A stretch of 64,000 nt of DNA, from NCBI RefSeq assembly GCF_004402485.1, contig NZ_SOFG01000009.1, positions 202,247-266,246 on the forward strand. The letters run 5' to 3'. The translations under genes and the position numbers were made by a program. Positions 9,907-18,708 of this stretch are shown one piece after another. Within the stretch, counting starts at the first letter, position 1, and every line of letters starts with the position of its first letter. This stretch comes from Cryobacterium algoricola. Lineage in GTDB: Bacteria; Actinomycetota; Actinomycetes; Actinomycetales; Microbacteriaceae. Under the pieces are notes generated by a model that ran no database searches, had not been told where the DNA came from, and saw only the letters and a list, made by a program, of their open reading frames with translations.

Positions 9907-10199
9907 GCGTTCTACACGGACTTCTACAACCTCGACGAGAACCTCGGCACTCCCGTGAGCCCCGAGGTCGTGAAGGCCGCGCCGATATTGAGAAGATCCG
10001 CGCGACCAAAATCCCCAGCCTGATCATGCAAGGCGTTCTCGACCGCATCCTGCCGATTGACGCGACCGGGCACACCTTCCACAACGCGTTCCCTGAGAGC
10101 GAATACGTCGAGATCGAAGGCGGGCCACACGGCTTCGGCTGGAGCCACGCCGCCGAGGTCAATGTAAACCTGCTGCGCTTCCTAGCGAGCTTGCAGCCC
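9907..10199 (+). pseudogene. Alpha/beta hydrolase (chloroperoxidase-like) remnant
   Basis: Two pieces of an alpha/beta hydrolase remain in different frames. The first reads AFYTDFYNLDENLGTPVSPEVV; the second, from 9981, reads DIEKIRATKIPSLIMQG, then DRILPIDAT and the catalytic-histidine region EIEGGPHGFGWSHAAEVN. In non-haem chloroperoxidases these blocks are tens of residues apart, so sequence has been deleted between them. The N-terminal half with the nucleophile serine is absent, and the stop expected after NLLRFLAS is lost. The gene cannot make an active enzyme. Confidence 0.75.
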
Positions 10200-10268
10200 A
10201 GTGTCCCGCTGTCGCTTCGACGGCGGGACAGTGGTGCCCACAACACGGAATCCGAGGAGAATGCGACG

Positions 10269-10660
10269 ATGGACGACGAACTGGGAACGCTCCCGGTGCC
10301 AGCAGCGTCGCTGAGGCGACAGCCAGACTCCGAGAGCTGTTGAGGCGGCGCTGCGTGACTGTGCTCGCGAGCGTCGACCACGCCGAAGGGGCTCGGGCGG
10401 CCGGTTTGGAACTGGCCGATGAAGTGGTCGTGTTCTTCGGAAACCCGGCCGTAGGAACTGGGATGATGCAGGACGACCCGAGAGCCGGATTCGATCTGCC
10501 GCTTCAAATGCTGCTCTGGGACGCCAACGGCACGACATACGCCGGCTACTGTGATCCTCTGAAGCTCTCCGACGTCTTCGACCTCGTCGACCACCGTGAC
10601 GTGCCTGCCAAACTGAGCGGATTCATGGCACAACTGATTTCCGACCTACGCGGCGAATAG
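10269..10660 (+). pseudogene. DUF302 family protein with an apparent single-base frameshift
   Basis: From about 10301 the frame reads SSVAEATARLRELL, then TVLASVDHAEGARAAGLEL and FFGNPAVGTGMMQDDPRAG, a clear DUF302 domain of a small cytoplasmic protein. The best start, ATG at 10269 with GAGGAG before it, is in another frame (MDDELGTLPVP). Restoring one base next to position 10300 would join the two as VP-SSVAEA. This could be a real inactivating deletion or a sequencing error. A TTG start at 10340 would give only a truncated protein. Function of DUF302 is unknown. Confidence 0.65.
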
Positions 10661-10827
10661 TGTCCATATTCGAGTGGCGAGATGACCGACTATCTCTCGA
10701 GGAAGACGCCGCGATGTTGGTCTTCGATCACGAGGGCACGATGCTCATTGAGCGCCCATGGCCCGCGCCAGGCACCAAGTACGTCGGCAGCGGCAAAAGC
10801 AGGGGACGCCCACCCAGGACTTTGTGA
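10660..10827 (+). pseudogene. Possible IS481-type transposase C-terminal remnant (55 codons)
   Basis: A short frame that begins at the DUF302 stop and ends LIERPWPAPGTKYVGSG-KSRGRPPRTL. The ending resembles C-termini of IS481-like transposases, which often close with a tyrosine-glycine-rich segment followed directly by the element's terminal repeats. Exactly such repeats follow here. The catalytic DDE core is absent. Recognition is from memory of the family style and is not certain; a small orphan gene is the alternative. Confidence 0.35.
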
Positions 10828-10884
10828 GTGTCAGCCATGTCCTGATGCAAAAACGTCAGCGATGTCCTGATACATCACAAAGTC
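10818..10884. repeat. Inverted repeat enclosing two near-identical 20-base direct repeats
   Basis: The 10-base arms GACTTTGTGA (10818-10827) and TCACAAAGTC (10875-10884) are perfectly complementary. Between them lie two direct copies of a 20-base unit, at 10830-10849 and 10855-10874, that differ at only two positions; both contain ATGTCCTGAT. The design suits a transposon end with repeated transposase-binding sites. It follows immediately after the possible transposase tail. Confidence 0.6.
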
Positions 10885-11020
10885 CACTTGCGAGCTTCCG
10901 TGCCCACATTTTGCCCACACTTGCTAGAAGTCACCCTGACTTCAGTGGTGACGGGGTGACCGCAAAACGTTGAAACTACGCGGCAGTTGGCCCTGTGCGA
11001 GGCCCAGACTGGGCTGTGAC

Positions 11021-11045
11021 TAGGGTTCGAATCCCTACAGGGGCA
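11021..11045 (+). other. tRNA 3'-end fragment, probable attachment site
   Basis: The sequence can be folded as the last part of a tRNA: T-stem TAGGG, loop TTCGAAT, T-stem CCCTA, acceptor strand CAGGGGC and discriminator A. No matching 5' half (GCCCCTG...) precedes it, so it is not a complete tRNA gene. Such fragments are left when elements integrate into a tRNA 3' end. It stands next to the MobF relaxase gene, which supports a plasmid or ICE border. The acceptor sequence resembles arginine tRNAs, but identity is a guess. Confidence 0.6.
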
Positions 11046-11433
11046 CAGCGAAGTCCGGGGCTTCGTGGATTGGACAGATTCCACCCCGGAGGGAAGTGGC
11101 GTCATTGCCGAAACTCGAGGTTGACCAAATCCTCGCGCCACGTCCTTGGGAACAGGACGCCTACGTTTGGCGGGCGCTGCCAGGCGCTGAAGAAATCGCC
11201 TTGAAGGCAATCCTCAGTGGGTGCCCCCTGCAAGCGGATGCCCAACGGCACGGGCCGAGGCTCGATCAATCCTTGACCTCTCCGGATCTCGGCCAGCAGT
11301 CAGACACACCGGCGGCGCCAGCTCCACCAAAAAACGCGCCCGAGTGACCGCCTCGAATTCCAAACTTGGGAATTGCCACGCCTCTTGCAGATCGAGGCGG
11401 CGCACCTTCGTTGCGAGGGCGGAGGTGGGCGCG
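11046..11433. other. Stretch before the relaxase gene, weak coding signal
   Basis: A plus-strand frame of 83 codons starts with GTG at 11096 (GGAGGG just before it) and reads LEVDQILAPRPWEQDAYVWR, which could be a fragment of a real protein. It has no recognisable domain. The relaxase frame remains open upstream to 11221, but that extension has no family similarity. Confidence 0.3.
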
Positions 11434-14400
11434 GTGACGGTGTCGATGCGGGTGATGAGTGCGGGGGATGGGTACAAGTACCTGCTGCGCACGGTCGCCG
11501 CTGGTGACGGGAAACGCTCGCTGTCGACACCGCTGACTCGCTACTACACCGCGGAGGGAACGCCGCCCGGCCGGTGGATGGGCGGTGGCCTCCGGGGGCT
11601 CGGCGCGGGTTTCATTGTCGAGGGCGACGTTGTCACGGAGACGCAGCTGCAGCTCCTGATCGGGTTGGGCCGCGACCCGGTTACCGGCGAGGCCCTTGGG
11701 CGCGCCTACCCGGTCTATGGGACTGCCGCAGACGGACCTTCGGCCGCTCGAGGTGGGAGTGGTCGCCAGGCCGGCCCCACCGTGCGAGCGTCGGTCGCGG
11801 CGGCGTCCGCTGGCGACCAGTCGGGAGCGGGGCAGCGGCGTGCCGTCGCTGGCTACGACTTCACGTTCTCGATTCCGAAGTCGGCGAGCATCCTCTGGGG
11901 CATTGCAGACGCACCCACGCAAGCGCTCATCGCGGAGGCACACCATGCGGCGGTTGCCGAGGTGCTGGCCTACATGGAGCGGGAGGTTGCGGCGACGAGG
12001 ACCGGGTCAACGGCGCAGGGCGGCGCCGTCGCGCAGGTGGATGTGACGGGCCTGATCGCGACGGCGTTCGATCACTTCGACAGCAGGGCCGGCGACCCTC
12101 ATCTCCACACGCATGTGGTGATCAGCAACAAGGTGCAGACCGTGCTTGACGGAAAGTGGCGTTCACTCGACGGCAGGCCGATGCACGAGGCCGTGGTGGC
12201 GCTCTCCGAACTGCACGAGACCCTGTTCGCCGACGCGCTCACGCGATCGCTCGGCGTGCAGTGGGAGAGGCGGGAGCGGGGGCGAGATCGTCACCCGGCC
12301 TGGGCGATCAGCATTGTTCCCGAGGCGCTCGTCGCGGAATTTTCGTCGAGATCGAGGCACATCGATGTCGAGACCGACCGGTTGATTGAGGCCTACGTAA
12401 GCCGGCACGGTCGTCGTCCGAATCCAGTGATGATCGTGAAGCTTCGCGCGCAGGCCACGCTCTCCACGCGGCCCGCGAAGCACGTGCGCTCGCTTGCAGA
12501 ACTCACCGCATCGTGGCGAGAGCGCGCCGCGCGGGTCCTCGGGAGAAACGTCACGACTCTAGTGAGCGCGGCATCCGCGAACCGATCAGTGTCGGTGCTG
12601 TGCGCTGAGGACGTGCCGCTCGAGGCGATCGGCGCGCTCGGGCTGAGCGTGATGAGGACGGTCAGCGAGAAGCGCGCAACTTGGCGGCACTGGAATCTGA
12701 CGGCCGAGGCCGCGCGCCAGACGATGCAACACCGTTTTGCGTCGGCCTCCGATCGCGAGGCTGTCATCGGGCTTGTCGTCGATGTCGCCGAGCGCGCGTC
12801 GTTGCGGATCACGCCATCCGAGCTTGCATCGAGCCCAGTCGTATTCCAACGGGATGACGGCACGTCGGTCTTCCGGCCGAAGCACTCCACTGTGTTCACC
12901 TCGACCGAGCTGCTCGACGCTGAGTCTCGGTTGCTCGAGCGCGCCGGCGATCTGACCGGGCCTCGTGTCGCGGCGGCAACGCTGCGATCGGCTGCGCGCA
13001 CGCGGTTGCCGGGTGGGGGAGTGATTGCTGAGAACCAGCTTGCGACTCTGTCCGCGATCACCGGCTCAGGCCGAGTGCTCGATGTGCTGGTTGGTCCGGC
13101 CGGCACTGGCAAGACGACCGCGATGAATGCGCTTCGTCGGGCGTGGGAGACAGCGCAGGGTTCGGGCTCCGTCGTCGGGCTCGCTCCCTCGGCCGCCGCC
13201 GCTCAGGTGTTGTCCGAGGACCTCGGCATCACCACTGAGAATCTGGCGAAGTGGTGGCACAACCACCTCGTCAACGGAGCAACGTTCGGCGCCGGTCAGC
13301 TCGTGATCATCGACGAGGCATCCTTGGCAGGCACCTTGTCCTTGGACCGTATCAGTGCTCTCGCCGCGGATGCCGGCGCGAAGGTTCTTCTGGTCGGCGA
13401 CTACGCCCAGCTCCAGTCCGTCGACGCGGGCGGCGCGTTGTCGCTGCTCGTTCATGATCGGGAGGATGCGCCCGAGCTCGTCGACGTGCACCGCTTCGTC
13501 CACGACTGGGAGAAGACGGCATCGCTAGGGCTTCGCCAGGGCAACCCCGAGTCGATCGACCTGTACCTCGCGCACGACCGGGTGCGCGAGGGCGACACCG
13601 AGACGATGGCGGATGCGGCGTATGAGGCCTGGCGCGTAGACGCCCGAGCCGGCCGAGCGACGGTTCTGATCAGCGACTCGACCGAGGCGGTTGCGGCGCT
13701 CAACGTGCGCGCCCGCACCGAACTGATCCTCGAGGGTCGTGTCGATGCGCTCCGCGAAGTAGCCCTCCATGACGGAACCTGCGCGGCTGTCGGGGACACG
13801 GTCATCACCCGCCGTAACGATCGCGCGCTTCGCGCGGGCCGCACCTGGGTACGCAACGGCGACCGGTGGGCCGTGATCGGAGTCGACCGGAACGGCTCTA
13901 TCGAGGTGCGACGGCACGGCCGACGGTGGGGGAGTACGGTTCTGCTTCCAGCCGAGTACGTCACGCGCCACGTCGAATTGGGCTACGCGATCACCTCTCA
14001 CCGCGCGCAGGGCATCACGACCGACACGGCGCACGTCGTTGTCGCGCCCGGCATGACGCGGGAGAACCTCTACGTTGCTATGACGCGAGGTCGCGAGGCC
14101 AATTCCGCCTACGTCGCCGTCGATCGACCCGATGTCGCCCACGTCGGGCCGCGCCCCGGTGACAATGACGATACGAGCGCGCGCAGCATCCTCTACGGCG
14201 TTTTGCAGCATGTCGGTGCCGAGCTGTCCGCACACGAGACGATCACGGCAGAGCAGAATGCATGGGGATCGATCGCGCAACTCGCGGCGGAGTACGAGAC
14301 CCTTGCGGCGGCCGCGCAGCACGATCGGTGGGTGTCGCTGGTGCGCGCAAGCGGCCTCTCACCTGGCCACGTTGACGAGGTCATCGAGTCGGATGCGTTC

Positions 14401-14994
14401 GGGCCGTTGACCGCGGAGCTCCGGCGAGCCGAGGCCCACCACTTCGACGTCGCGAACGTGTTGGCACGTGCGGTTGCGGCCCGTGGATTCGAGGACGCAC
14501 AGGACATCGCCGCCGTTCTTCGAACCAGAGTCGCATCGGCGACCGCGCGAGATTCCGGGGCGGGTCGCTCGCGCCGGATGCCGTACCTCGCCGCCGGGCT
14601 CATTCCCAAGGCGATCGGCCCGATGGATGCTGCTTCGCGCCGCGCCCTCGACGAGCGCAGCGACCTGATGGAAGCGCGAGCGAGCGCCGCACTCGACGAA
14701 GCGCTACTCGCGGGGGAGAGCTGGACCCGGGCCCTCGGCGTTGCGCCACGGGGCTCGGAGGCCGCCGCGTGGCGACTGCACGGATGCACCGTTGCGGCCT
14801 ATCGGGACCGCTACGGCATCGTCGGCGGGAGGCCACTCGGTCTGGCACCCGAAGCGACGGCACAGAGACTCGACTTCGCCCGTGCTCGTGCCGCACTCGA
14901 CGAAACCCAACGTCTCGCAGAAGAACGCCACGCCTACGATGGCTCCAGATCTACTGTCGCTGCGGGGCTTCCGCCCGCCGGCATCCGGTTCTAG
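11434..14994 (+). CDS. MobF-family conjugative relaxase-helicase (TraA/TrwC-like)
   Basis: An 1186-residue protein that would nick the transfer origin and unwind plasmid DNA during conjugation. The N-terminal TrwC relaxase domain starts MTVSMRVMSAGDGYKYLL and carries the metal-binding histidine triad in FDHFDSRAGDPHLHTHVV near residues 213-228. The helicase domain has Walker A GPAGTGKTT near 554, Walker B IDEASLAG near 626 and the late motif ITSHRAQG near 852. The GTG at 11434 has GGAGG upstream and gives the usual family N-terminus. No coupling protein or type IV secretion genes follow, so the element cannot transfer itself as it stands. Confidence 0.92.
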   Translation: MTVSMRVMSAGDGYKYLLRTVAAGDGKRSLSTPLTRYYTAEGTPPGRWMGGGLRGLGAGFIVEGDVVTETQLQLLIGLGRDPVTGEALGRAYPVYGTAADGPSAARGGSGRQAGPTVRASVAAASAGDQSGAGQRRAVAGYDFTFSIPKSASILWGIADAPTQALIAEAHHAAVAEVLAYMEREVAATRTGSTAQGGAVAQVDVTGLIATAFDHFDSRAGDPHLHTHVVISNKVQTVLDGKWRSLDGRPMHEAVVALSELHETLFADALTRSLGVQWERRERGRDRHPAWAISIVPEALVAEFSSRSRHIDVETDRLIEAYVSRHGRRPNPVMIVKLRAQATLSTRPAKHVRSLAELTASWRERAARVLGRNVTTLVSAASANRSVSVLCAEDVPLEAIGALGLSVMRTVSEKRATWRHWNLTAEAARQTMQHRFASASDREAVIGLVVDVAERASLRITPSELASSPVVFQRDDGTSVFRPKHSTVFTSTELLDAESRLLERAGDLTGPRVAAATLRSAARTRLPGGGVIAENQLATLSAITGSGRVLDVLVGPAGTGKTTAMNALRRAWETAQGSGSVVGLAPSAAAAQVLSEDLGITTENLAKWWHNHLVNGATFGAGQLVIIDEASLAGTLSLDRISALAADAGAKVLLVGDYAQLQSVDAGGALSLLVHDREDAPELVDVHRFVHDWEKTASLGLRQGNPESIDLYLAHDRVREGDTETMADAAYEAWRVDARAGRATVLISDSTEAVAALNVRARTELILEGRVDALREVALHDGTCAAVGDTVITRRNDRALRAGRTWVRNGDRWAVIGVDRNGSIEVRRHGRRWGSTVLLPAEYVTRHVELGYAITSHRAQGITTDTAHVVVAPGMTRENLYVAMTRGREANSAYVAVDRPDVAHVGPRPGDNDDTSARSILYGVLQHVGAELSAHETITAEQNAWGSIAQLAAEYETLAAAAQHDRWVSLVRASGLSPGHVDEVIESDAFGPLTAELRRAEAHHFDVANVLARAVAARGFEDAQDIAAVLRTRVASATARDSGAGRSRRMPYLAAGLIPKAIGPMDAASRRALDERSDLMEARASAALDEALLAGESWTRALGVAPRGSEAAAWRLHGCTVAAYRDRYGIVGGRPLGLAPEATAQRLDFARARAALDETQRLAEERHAYDGSRSTVAAGLPPAGIRF

Positions 14995-15106
14995 ACTTTT
15001 TCTAGGCGATCCCTATAACGCGTCATCGCTCGTCGCGATGGCATGACTCCCGTCTATCGGGCAGTCCTCTCAGGTTCTTGTTGCCGAACACCTGAAAGGA
15101 TGCAGC

Positions 15107-15511
15107 ATGTTCGGACTCATCTGGGCAGTCACCGCCCGCATGCACTACGCGCTGCGACGCTTCATGCCAACCAACATCGTGCTCGACGCGATCCACTCTC
15201 GCCACGGTCTCAAGTGGGGCGTGCCGGCGATGCTGCTCGCGGTCCCGTACGCGCTCGCTGCGATGTTCTGCGCAGGGGTGGTCGAAGGCGGCGGCTCGGG
15301 TTGGCTCAATGTGCTCGCGCTGCTCTTCGTGTGGAACGCGCTCAAGTTCCTTTTCGCCGGACCGGTGACGCTGATCGGGCTGCTTCGAGTTCGCAGCGGT
15401 GAAGCCCGGGCGCAGCGACACGCGATGTTGGCCGGAGTCGACGAAAGCGTCGAGCCCAGGATTGAGCTCGAGAGACTCGAGGAACCGGCGCTGTCGTCGA
15501 GGCGCGGCTGA
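15107..15511 (+). CDS. Small membrane protein of actinobacterial plasmids
   Basis: 134 residues with two hydrophobic segments at about residues 42-62 and 67-92. An amphipathic start (MFGLIWAVTARMHYALRRFMP) precedes them and a charged tail follows. Similar proteins are common beside MobF relaxases on actinobacterial plasmids and are sometimes loosely labelled sulfate permease; nothing in the sequence shows transport. GAAAGG before the ATG supports the start. It lies 112 bp after the relaxase gene and is probably part of the same plasmid backbone. Confidence 0.7.
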   Translation: MFGLIWAVTARMHYALRRFMPTNIVLDAIHSRHGLKWGVPAMLLAVPYALAAMFCAGVVEGGGSGWLNVLALLFVWNALKFLFAGPVTLIGLLRVRSGEARAQRHAMLAGVDESVEPRIELERLEEPALSSRRG

Positions 15512-15633
15512 GTCCGCTCTGTTCGACAGCACGAGTGGCGGCCGTGGACACGACCGTCCGGCCAGTCACCGCCGGCGCACCTCTTATTCGCGGCAGGATG
15601 GTCTCAAACATGTCTGCCGTAGGAGGCTTCACT

Positions 15634-15900
15634 GTGATGATTCCGCAGGAACAGCTCGACGATCTGCTCAGTCGCGCCGCGCTGGCCGCGCTCTTCTACT
15701 ACCCCGAGATCGTGGTCGATGACGACGACTACAGCCTCCAGAAGGACATCGCGTATTGCATGGAGCCCGTCTCCGCGATCTCGCATGAGGACGCCGAACG
15801 CCTCCGTACCGCCATCGGGCATGTGATCACGAACCCGACCGCGCATCGCTCCGACCTCCTCGCCCTCGTCATTGAGTTGGCACCGCCACCGATCGAGTAG
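15634..15900 (+). CDS. Hypothetical plasmid-backbone protein (about 88 aa)
   Basis: A small acidic, helical protein. Two adjacent starts (GTG 15634, ATG 15637) both sit correctly behind AGGAGG, which decides against the longer upstream frame. The sequence reads IPQEQLDDLLSRAALAALFYYP, then a conserved-looking ISHEDAERLRTAIGHVITNP. No known domain is recognised. It is followed 8 bp later by the coiled-coil gene, so the two likely form an operon with the membrane protein and relaxase upstream. Confidence 0.65.
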   Translation: MMIPQEQLDDLLSRAALAALFYYPEIVVDDDDYSLQKDIAYCMEPVSAISHEDAERLRTAIGHVITNPTAHRSDLLALVIELAPPPIE

Positions 15901-15908
15901 CAGCGATC

Positions 15909-17180
15909 ATGAACGTTCCCCCCGCTGAGAACGCCTCGCCGCTGAAGAAGTCGGCGAACCAGCCGCGTGCCAACACAGACTCTAAGGCCGAGGCGAGTCA
16001 ACAGACCCACCTTGATCGCCAGGCCGAAAACAGGCGCAGGTGGGTGGAGGCCAACCGTGACCGGGTTCGCGACCTGAATCGGCGCTGGCGGGCGGAGCAC
16101 CTCGAGCGTGCCCGGGAGATCAACCGCGACTCGATGCGGCGAGCTGCGGCACGCAAGAAGCGAGAGGCTGAGGTCCGTGCTCGCGGGCGAGAGCGTGCGA
16201 AGCGCTGGCGGGAACAGCACCCCGAACAGGTGCACGAGTACCAACGCCGGTGGGTGGAGGAGAACCGCGACAAGGTCAGGGAGTACTACAGCCGCTACTA
16301 CGCGAAGCACCGCGACGAGGTGAACGCCCGAGCCGCGGCCCGACGGGATGCCGACCCCGAGCGCACCAAGCAGGCACGCAAACAGTGGGCCGAGCGCAAC
16401 AAGGAACGCCTCGCCGACTCGCAGCGAACCCGACGCGCCGACCCCGCGACCTACCAGGCCGAGCTCGCCGCCAATGCAGCGGCGAGACGTCTCAAACGCA
16501 CGCTCAGTCGGGCCGGCCTCCCGCCGAAACAAATCCACCCGGTAACCGCCGCCGAGCGCCGCACCAATGCACGCGAAGCGGATGCCTACTTCAACGATCA
16601 CGCGTTGCCCGAGCACCTGCGCCAGTTCACCGTTTTCGCCGAATCGCTGACGGAACACATGCTGAAGAACGGTGCCCGCATGCGGGAATTCTCGGAGGCC
16701 TACCTGGAGACCAGAGCGCGCATGGGGCTTCCGCCGGTCCCGGTCGAGAATATCGTCTCCGCCCGGGCAGTCGAACTCGTCACCGAGCGGATGCGCCGCG
16801 TCGACCTCCTGACCAGCCGCGACGTCGCGGCGGCCGTGCGGAGCACGAAGGCAGTGGTTCGACGCGAAGAGCGGCAACAGCAGTTCGACCGCCTGGTGAA
16901 GACGGTCGTGGCCCATGTGCACCGCAACAGTACTCGCCTTAGTTCTACTGCGGAGATGGAGAACCGTGCAGGGGCTCAACGGGGAAGGCCGCGTGTACCC
17001 ATCGAGTCACTTATCGTGCGACTCGCGACGCAGGAGGTCATGGAGCGCGTGCCCACGAACAGGCTAACGATCGAGGATGCTAGGAACGCTGCCCGCGCCG
17101 CGAAGCTGCAAGTGGAGATGGTGTTCGAACCAAATCTGGGAGCCACCGAGGATCGAATTCAAAGACGGCCGTACGTTTAG
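15909..17180 (+). CDS. Arginine/glutamate-rich repeat protein of plasmid type (423 aa)
   Basis: 423 residues. The first about 175 contain repeated units built on W-x-E-x-N-R-D-x-V-R or close variants (RRRWVEANRDRVRDLNRRW, RRWVEENRDKVREYYSRYY, QWAERNKERLADSQRTRR), giving a long charged helix. A globular part follows with two similar segments, RMGLPPVPVENIVSARAVEL and QRGRPRVPIESLIVRLATQE, each leading into VTERMRRVD or VMERVPTNR, which suggests a duplicated small domain. Similar proteins occur on actinobacterial plasmids. A structural or DNA-binding role is possible, but the function is unknown. Confidence 0.7.
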   Translation: MNVPPAENASPLKKSANQPRANTDSKAEASQQTHLDRQAENRRRWVEANRDRVRDLNRRWRAEHLERAREINRDSMRRAAARKKREAEVRARGRERAKRWREQHPEQVHEYQRRWVEENRDKVREYYSRYYAKHRDEVNARAAARRDADPERTKQARKQWAERNKERLADSQRTRRADPATYQAELAANAAARRLKRTLSRAGLPPKQIHPVTAAERRTNAREADAYFNDHALPEHLRQFTVFAESLTEHMLKNGARMREFSEAYLETRARMGLPPVPVENIVSARAVELVTERMRRVDLLTSRDVAAAVRSTKAVVRREERQQQFDRLVKTVVAHVHRNSTRLSSTAEMENRAGAQRGRPRVPIESLIVRLATQEVMERVPTNRLTIEDARNAARAAKLQVEMVFEPNLGATEDRIQRRPYV

Positions 17181-17355
17181 TTAACAGCTGGCCTGCCAGC
17201 CCCAGACGCCACCGACCAGCGCGCCACCGCAGCGGGTCGAGGGAGGTGCAGTCATCCGAAACCCGATAAGGACCTGCCCGATATTAGGGCCCACCGTAAC
17301 GAACCGCATCTAAACTCCAGCGCACTCCGCGTGCCTGGCACCAGCTTCGTGGGTC

Positions 17356-18273
17356 TCACAGACCCGTCCGGAACACAGCCTCCCCGAGGAAATTGGCGCC
17401 GGTCAGATTGCCGGCCGTCGCATCAAAAACAAACAGGGCGATGTCGGCCCGGTCGGCGAACTGCCGTGCTTCGTCGGTGAAACCGGCGGCAGAAAAGAAG
17501 AGGGCTCGGCGCTTCGCAACTGCAGCCCCTCCCGCCAGCTCACGAACGCTGGGGACCTCTGTTAGGTCAACGGCGGTGTCGACACGCGTCACGTAGTGCG
17601 TCGATTGAGCGTTAGTGCCTGTCTTCGGGTCAATGCTATGAGCGTCACCCGCTCCGAGGAATCGCATCCATGATGCGGCGAGTTCTGCAGCTCCGGCGTC
17701 TGAAGCACCGTATGGCTGGGGGAGCGGAGCCGGTCCCTTGGGCTCAAACGCCTCTCCGGACGCCCCAGGTTTGTACTCGTATGCCGTCGCCTGTCGTTCC
17801 TTGATGCCTTCGAACGCAGTTAGGCAGGCCACGTCCGCCAGCCAATCGAGCCGCGCGACTCGGTTGCGCACCGCAGAATCCAAGATCCCTCGTCCGACGA
17901 AATAGGTGAGACCCCATACGATCACCAGAGCGAGCGGAAGTAACAGCCAGCCGACATGACCGGGTCGTGCGTCCATGGGAATCCCGGACAGCCACATCCA
18001 CAAACCGCCGATCGAAGCCACGAGTAGAAAAAACGCAACCCAAGTGACGACTCGGTACACGGTACGCGTCGGTACGGCCCCACCAATCTGAAGGATTGAC
18101 GGTTTTGTCCTGGCATAAACGTTCTCGGCGATCTCGTCTGGCGAATCCCAAATCCATGGGTACTGGCCACCATTCGCTCGGCCCAAACTGAGCGCGAGAC
18201 CATACATCTGTTCCTCACGGCGGCGAGGCCCGCGAGGCCGTTCCTGTTCGGTCGCTTCGGACGTGGTGGTCAT
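17356..18273 (-). CDS. Membrane protein with Mrr-like C-terminal domain
   Basis: 305 residues. Two membrane segments at about 79-99 and 108-128 precede a soluble domain. The last 100 residues resemble restriction-endonuclease-like (Mrr-type) folds: AASWMRFLGAGDAHSIDPKT, then VPSVRELAGGAAVAKRRALF, then FSAAGFTDEARQFAD and ALFVFD. The usual catalytic stretch with a Q-x-K or E-x-K after a conserved D is not clear, since HYVTRVDTAVD stands there, so nuclease activity is doubtful. It lies beside the DUF4145 and nuclease-NACHT genes, which fits a defence role. That role is inference. Confidence 0.6.
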   Translation of the reverse strand: MTTTSEATEQERPRGPRRREEQMYGLALSLGRANGGQYPWIWDSPDEIAENVYARTKPSILQIGGAVPTRTVYRVVTWVAFFLLVASIGGLWMWLSGIPMDARPGHVGWLLLPLALVIVWGLTYFVGRGILDSAVRNRVARLDWLADVACLTAFEGIKERQATAYEYKPGASGEAFEPKGPAPLPQPYGASDAGAAELAASWMRFLGAGDAHSIDPKTGTNAQSTHYVTRVDTAVDLTEVPSVRELAGGAAVAKRRALFFSAAGFTDEARQFADRADIALFVFDATAGNLTGANFLGEAVFRTGL

Positions 18274-18434
18274 GATGAGAGAGTATCCGCGCCAACGGGG
18301 TTAGGGCGGGAACGACCCGCAAGCTGAGGCCGGCCCGGGCCCTATGGCGAACGCGTACAACCCGGTCACAGGCTGTGGGTTCAGCTCCTCGGACAAGGAC
18401 GACGCCACCGCAGAGAATCTCCGTCGGGCGCGTC
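18274..18434. other. Intergenic stretch, nothing recognised
   Basis: Short region holding the promoter of the membrane protein on the minus strand. No gene, repeat or clear promoter hexamers were found. Confidence 0.3.
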
Positions 18435-18704
18435 ATGGAATCCGGCCTGATCGAGGGGGTTCTCATCTGGAAGCCTCATTTCGGCCGGATTGCCGCGCTG
18501 CCCCGGTCTGCGCCTCAAGAACGATACGCTTTCGACGTGACCGAAGACGAGGAAGATGAGGTCGAGTACCGGGCCCACCTTGAGGCGTGGAACGAGCATC
18601 TGGCCAGGTACGCGATGCCTACCTGTCGATGGCTGAAACGACAGAACGTGTCGCCGAGCAGGGAGGAAAGTCTCGGGAGCTCGAGCCTCCAAACCGAACT
18701 CTGA
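18435..18704 (+). CDS. Possible small hypothetical protein (89 aa)
   Basis: An open frame from ATG 18435, beginning MESGLIEGVLIWKPHFGRIA, with an acidic middle (DVTEDEEDEVEYRAHLEAW). The acid-rich helix and W/H content look like real protein, but there is no good ribosome site and the C-terminus turns into low-complexity serine sequence just before the resolvase remnant. It may be a truncated gene joined to the remnant. Confidence 0.3.
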   Translation: MESGLIEGVLIWKPHFGRIAALPRSAPQERYAFDVTEDEEDEVEYRAHLEAWNEHLARYAMPTCRWLKRQNVSPSREESLGSSSLQTEL

Positions 18705-18708
18705 CAAA

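Noticed and set aside
9644..10633. 329-codon minus-strand frame
   Set aside because: Lies opposite recognisable hydrolase and DUF302 sequences on the plus strand and has no domain of its own.
10830..10874. CRISPR array
   Set aside because: Only two repeat copies with a 5-base gap and no cas genes; better explained as a transposon end.
10981..11045. Complete tRNA gene
   Set aside because: T-arm and acceptor 3' strand are present, but no GCCCCTG 5' strand or anticodon arm can be placed.
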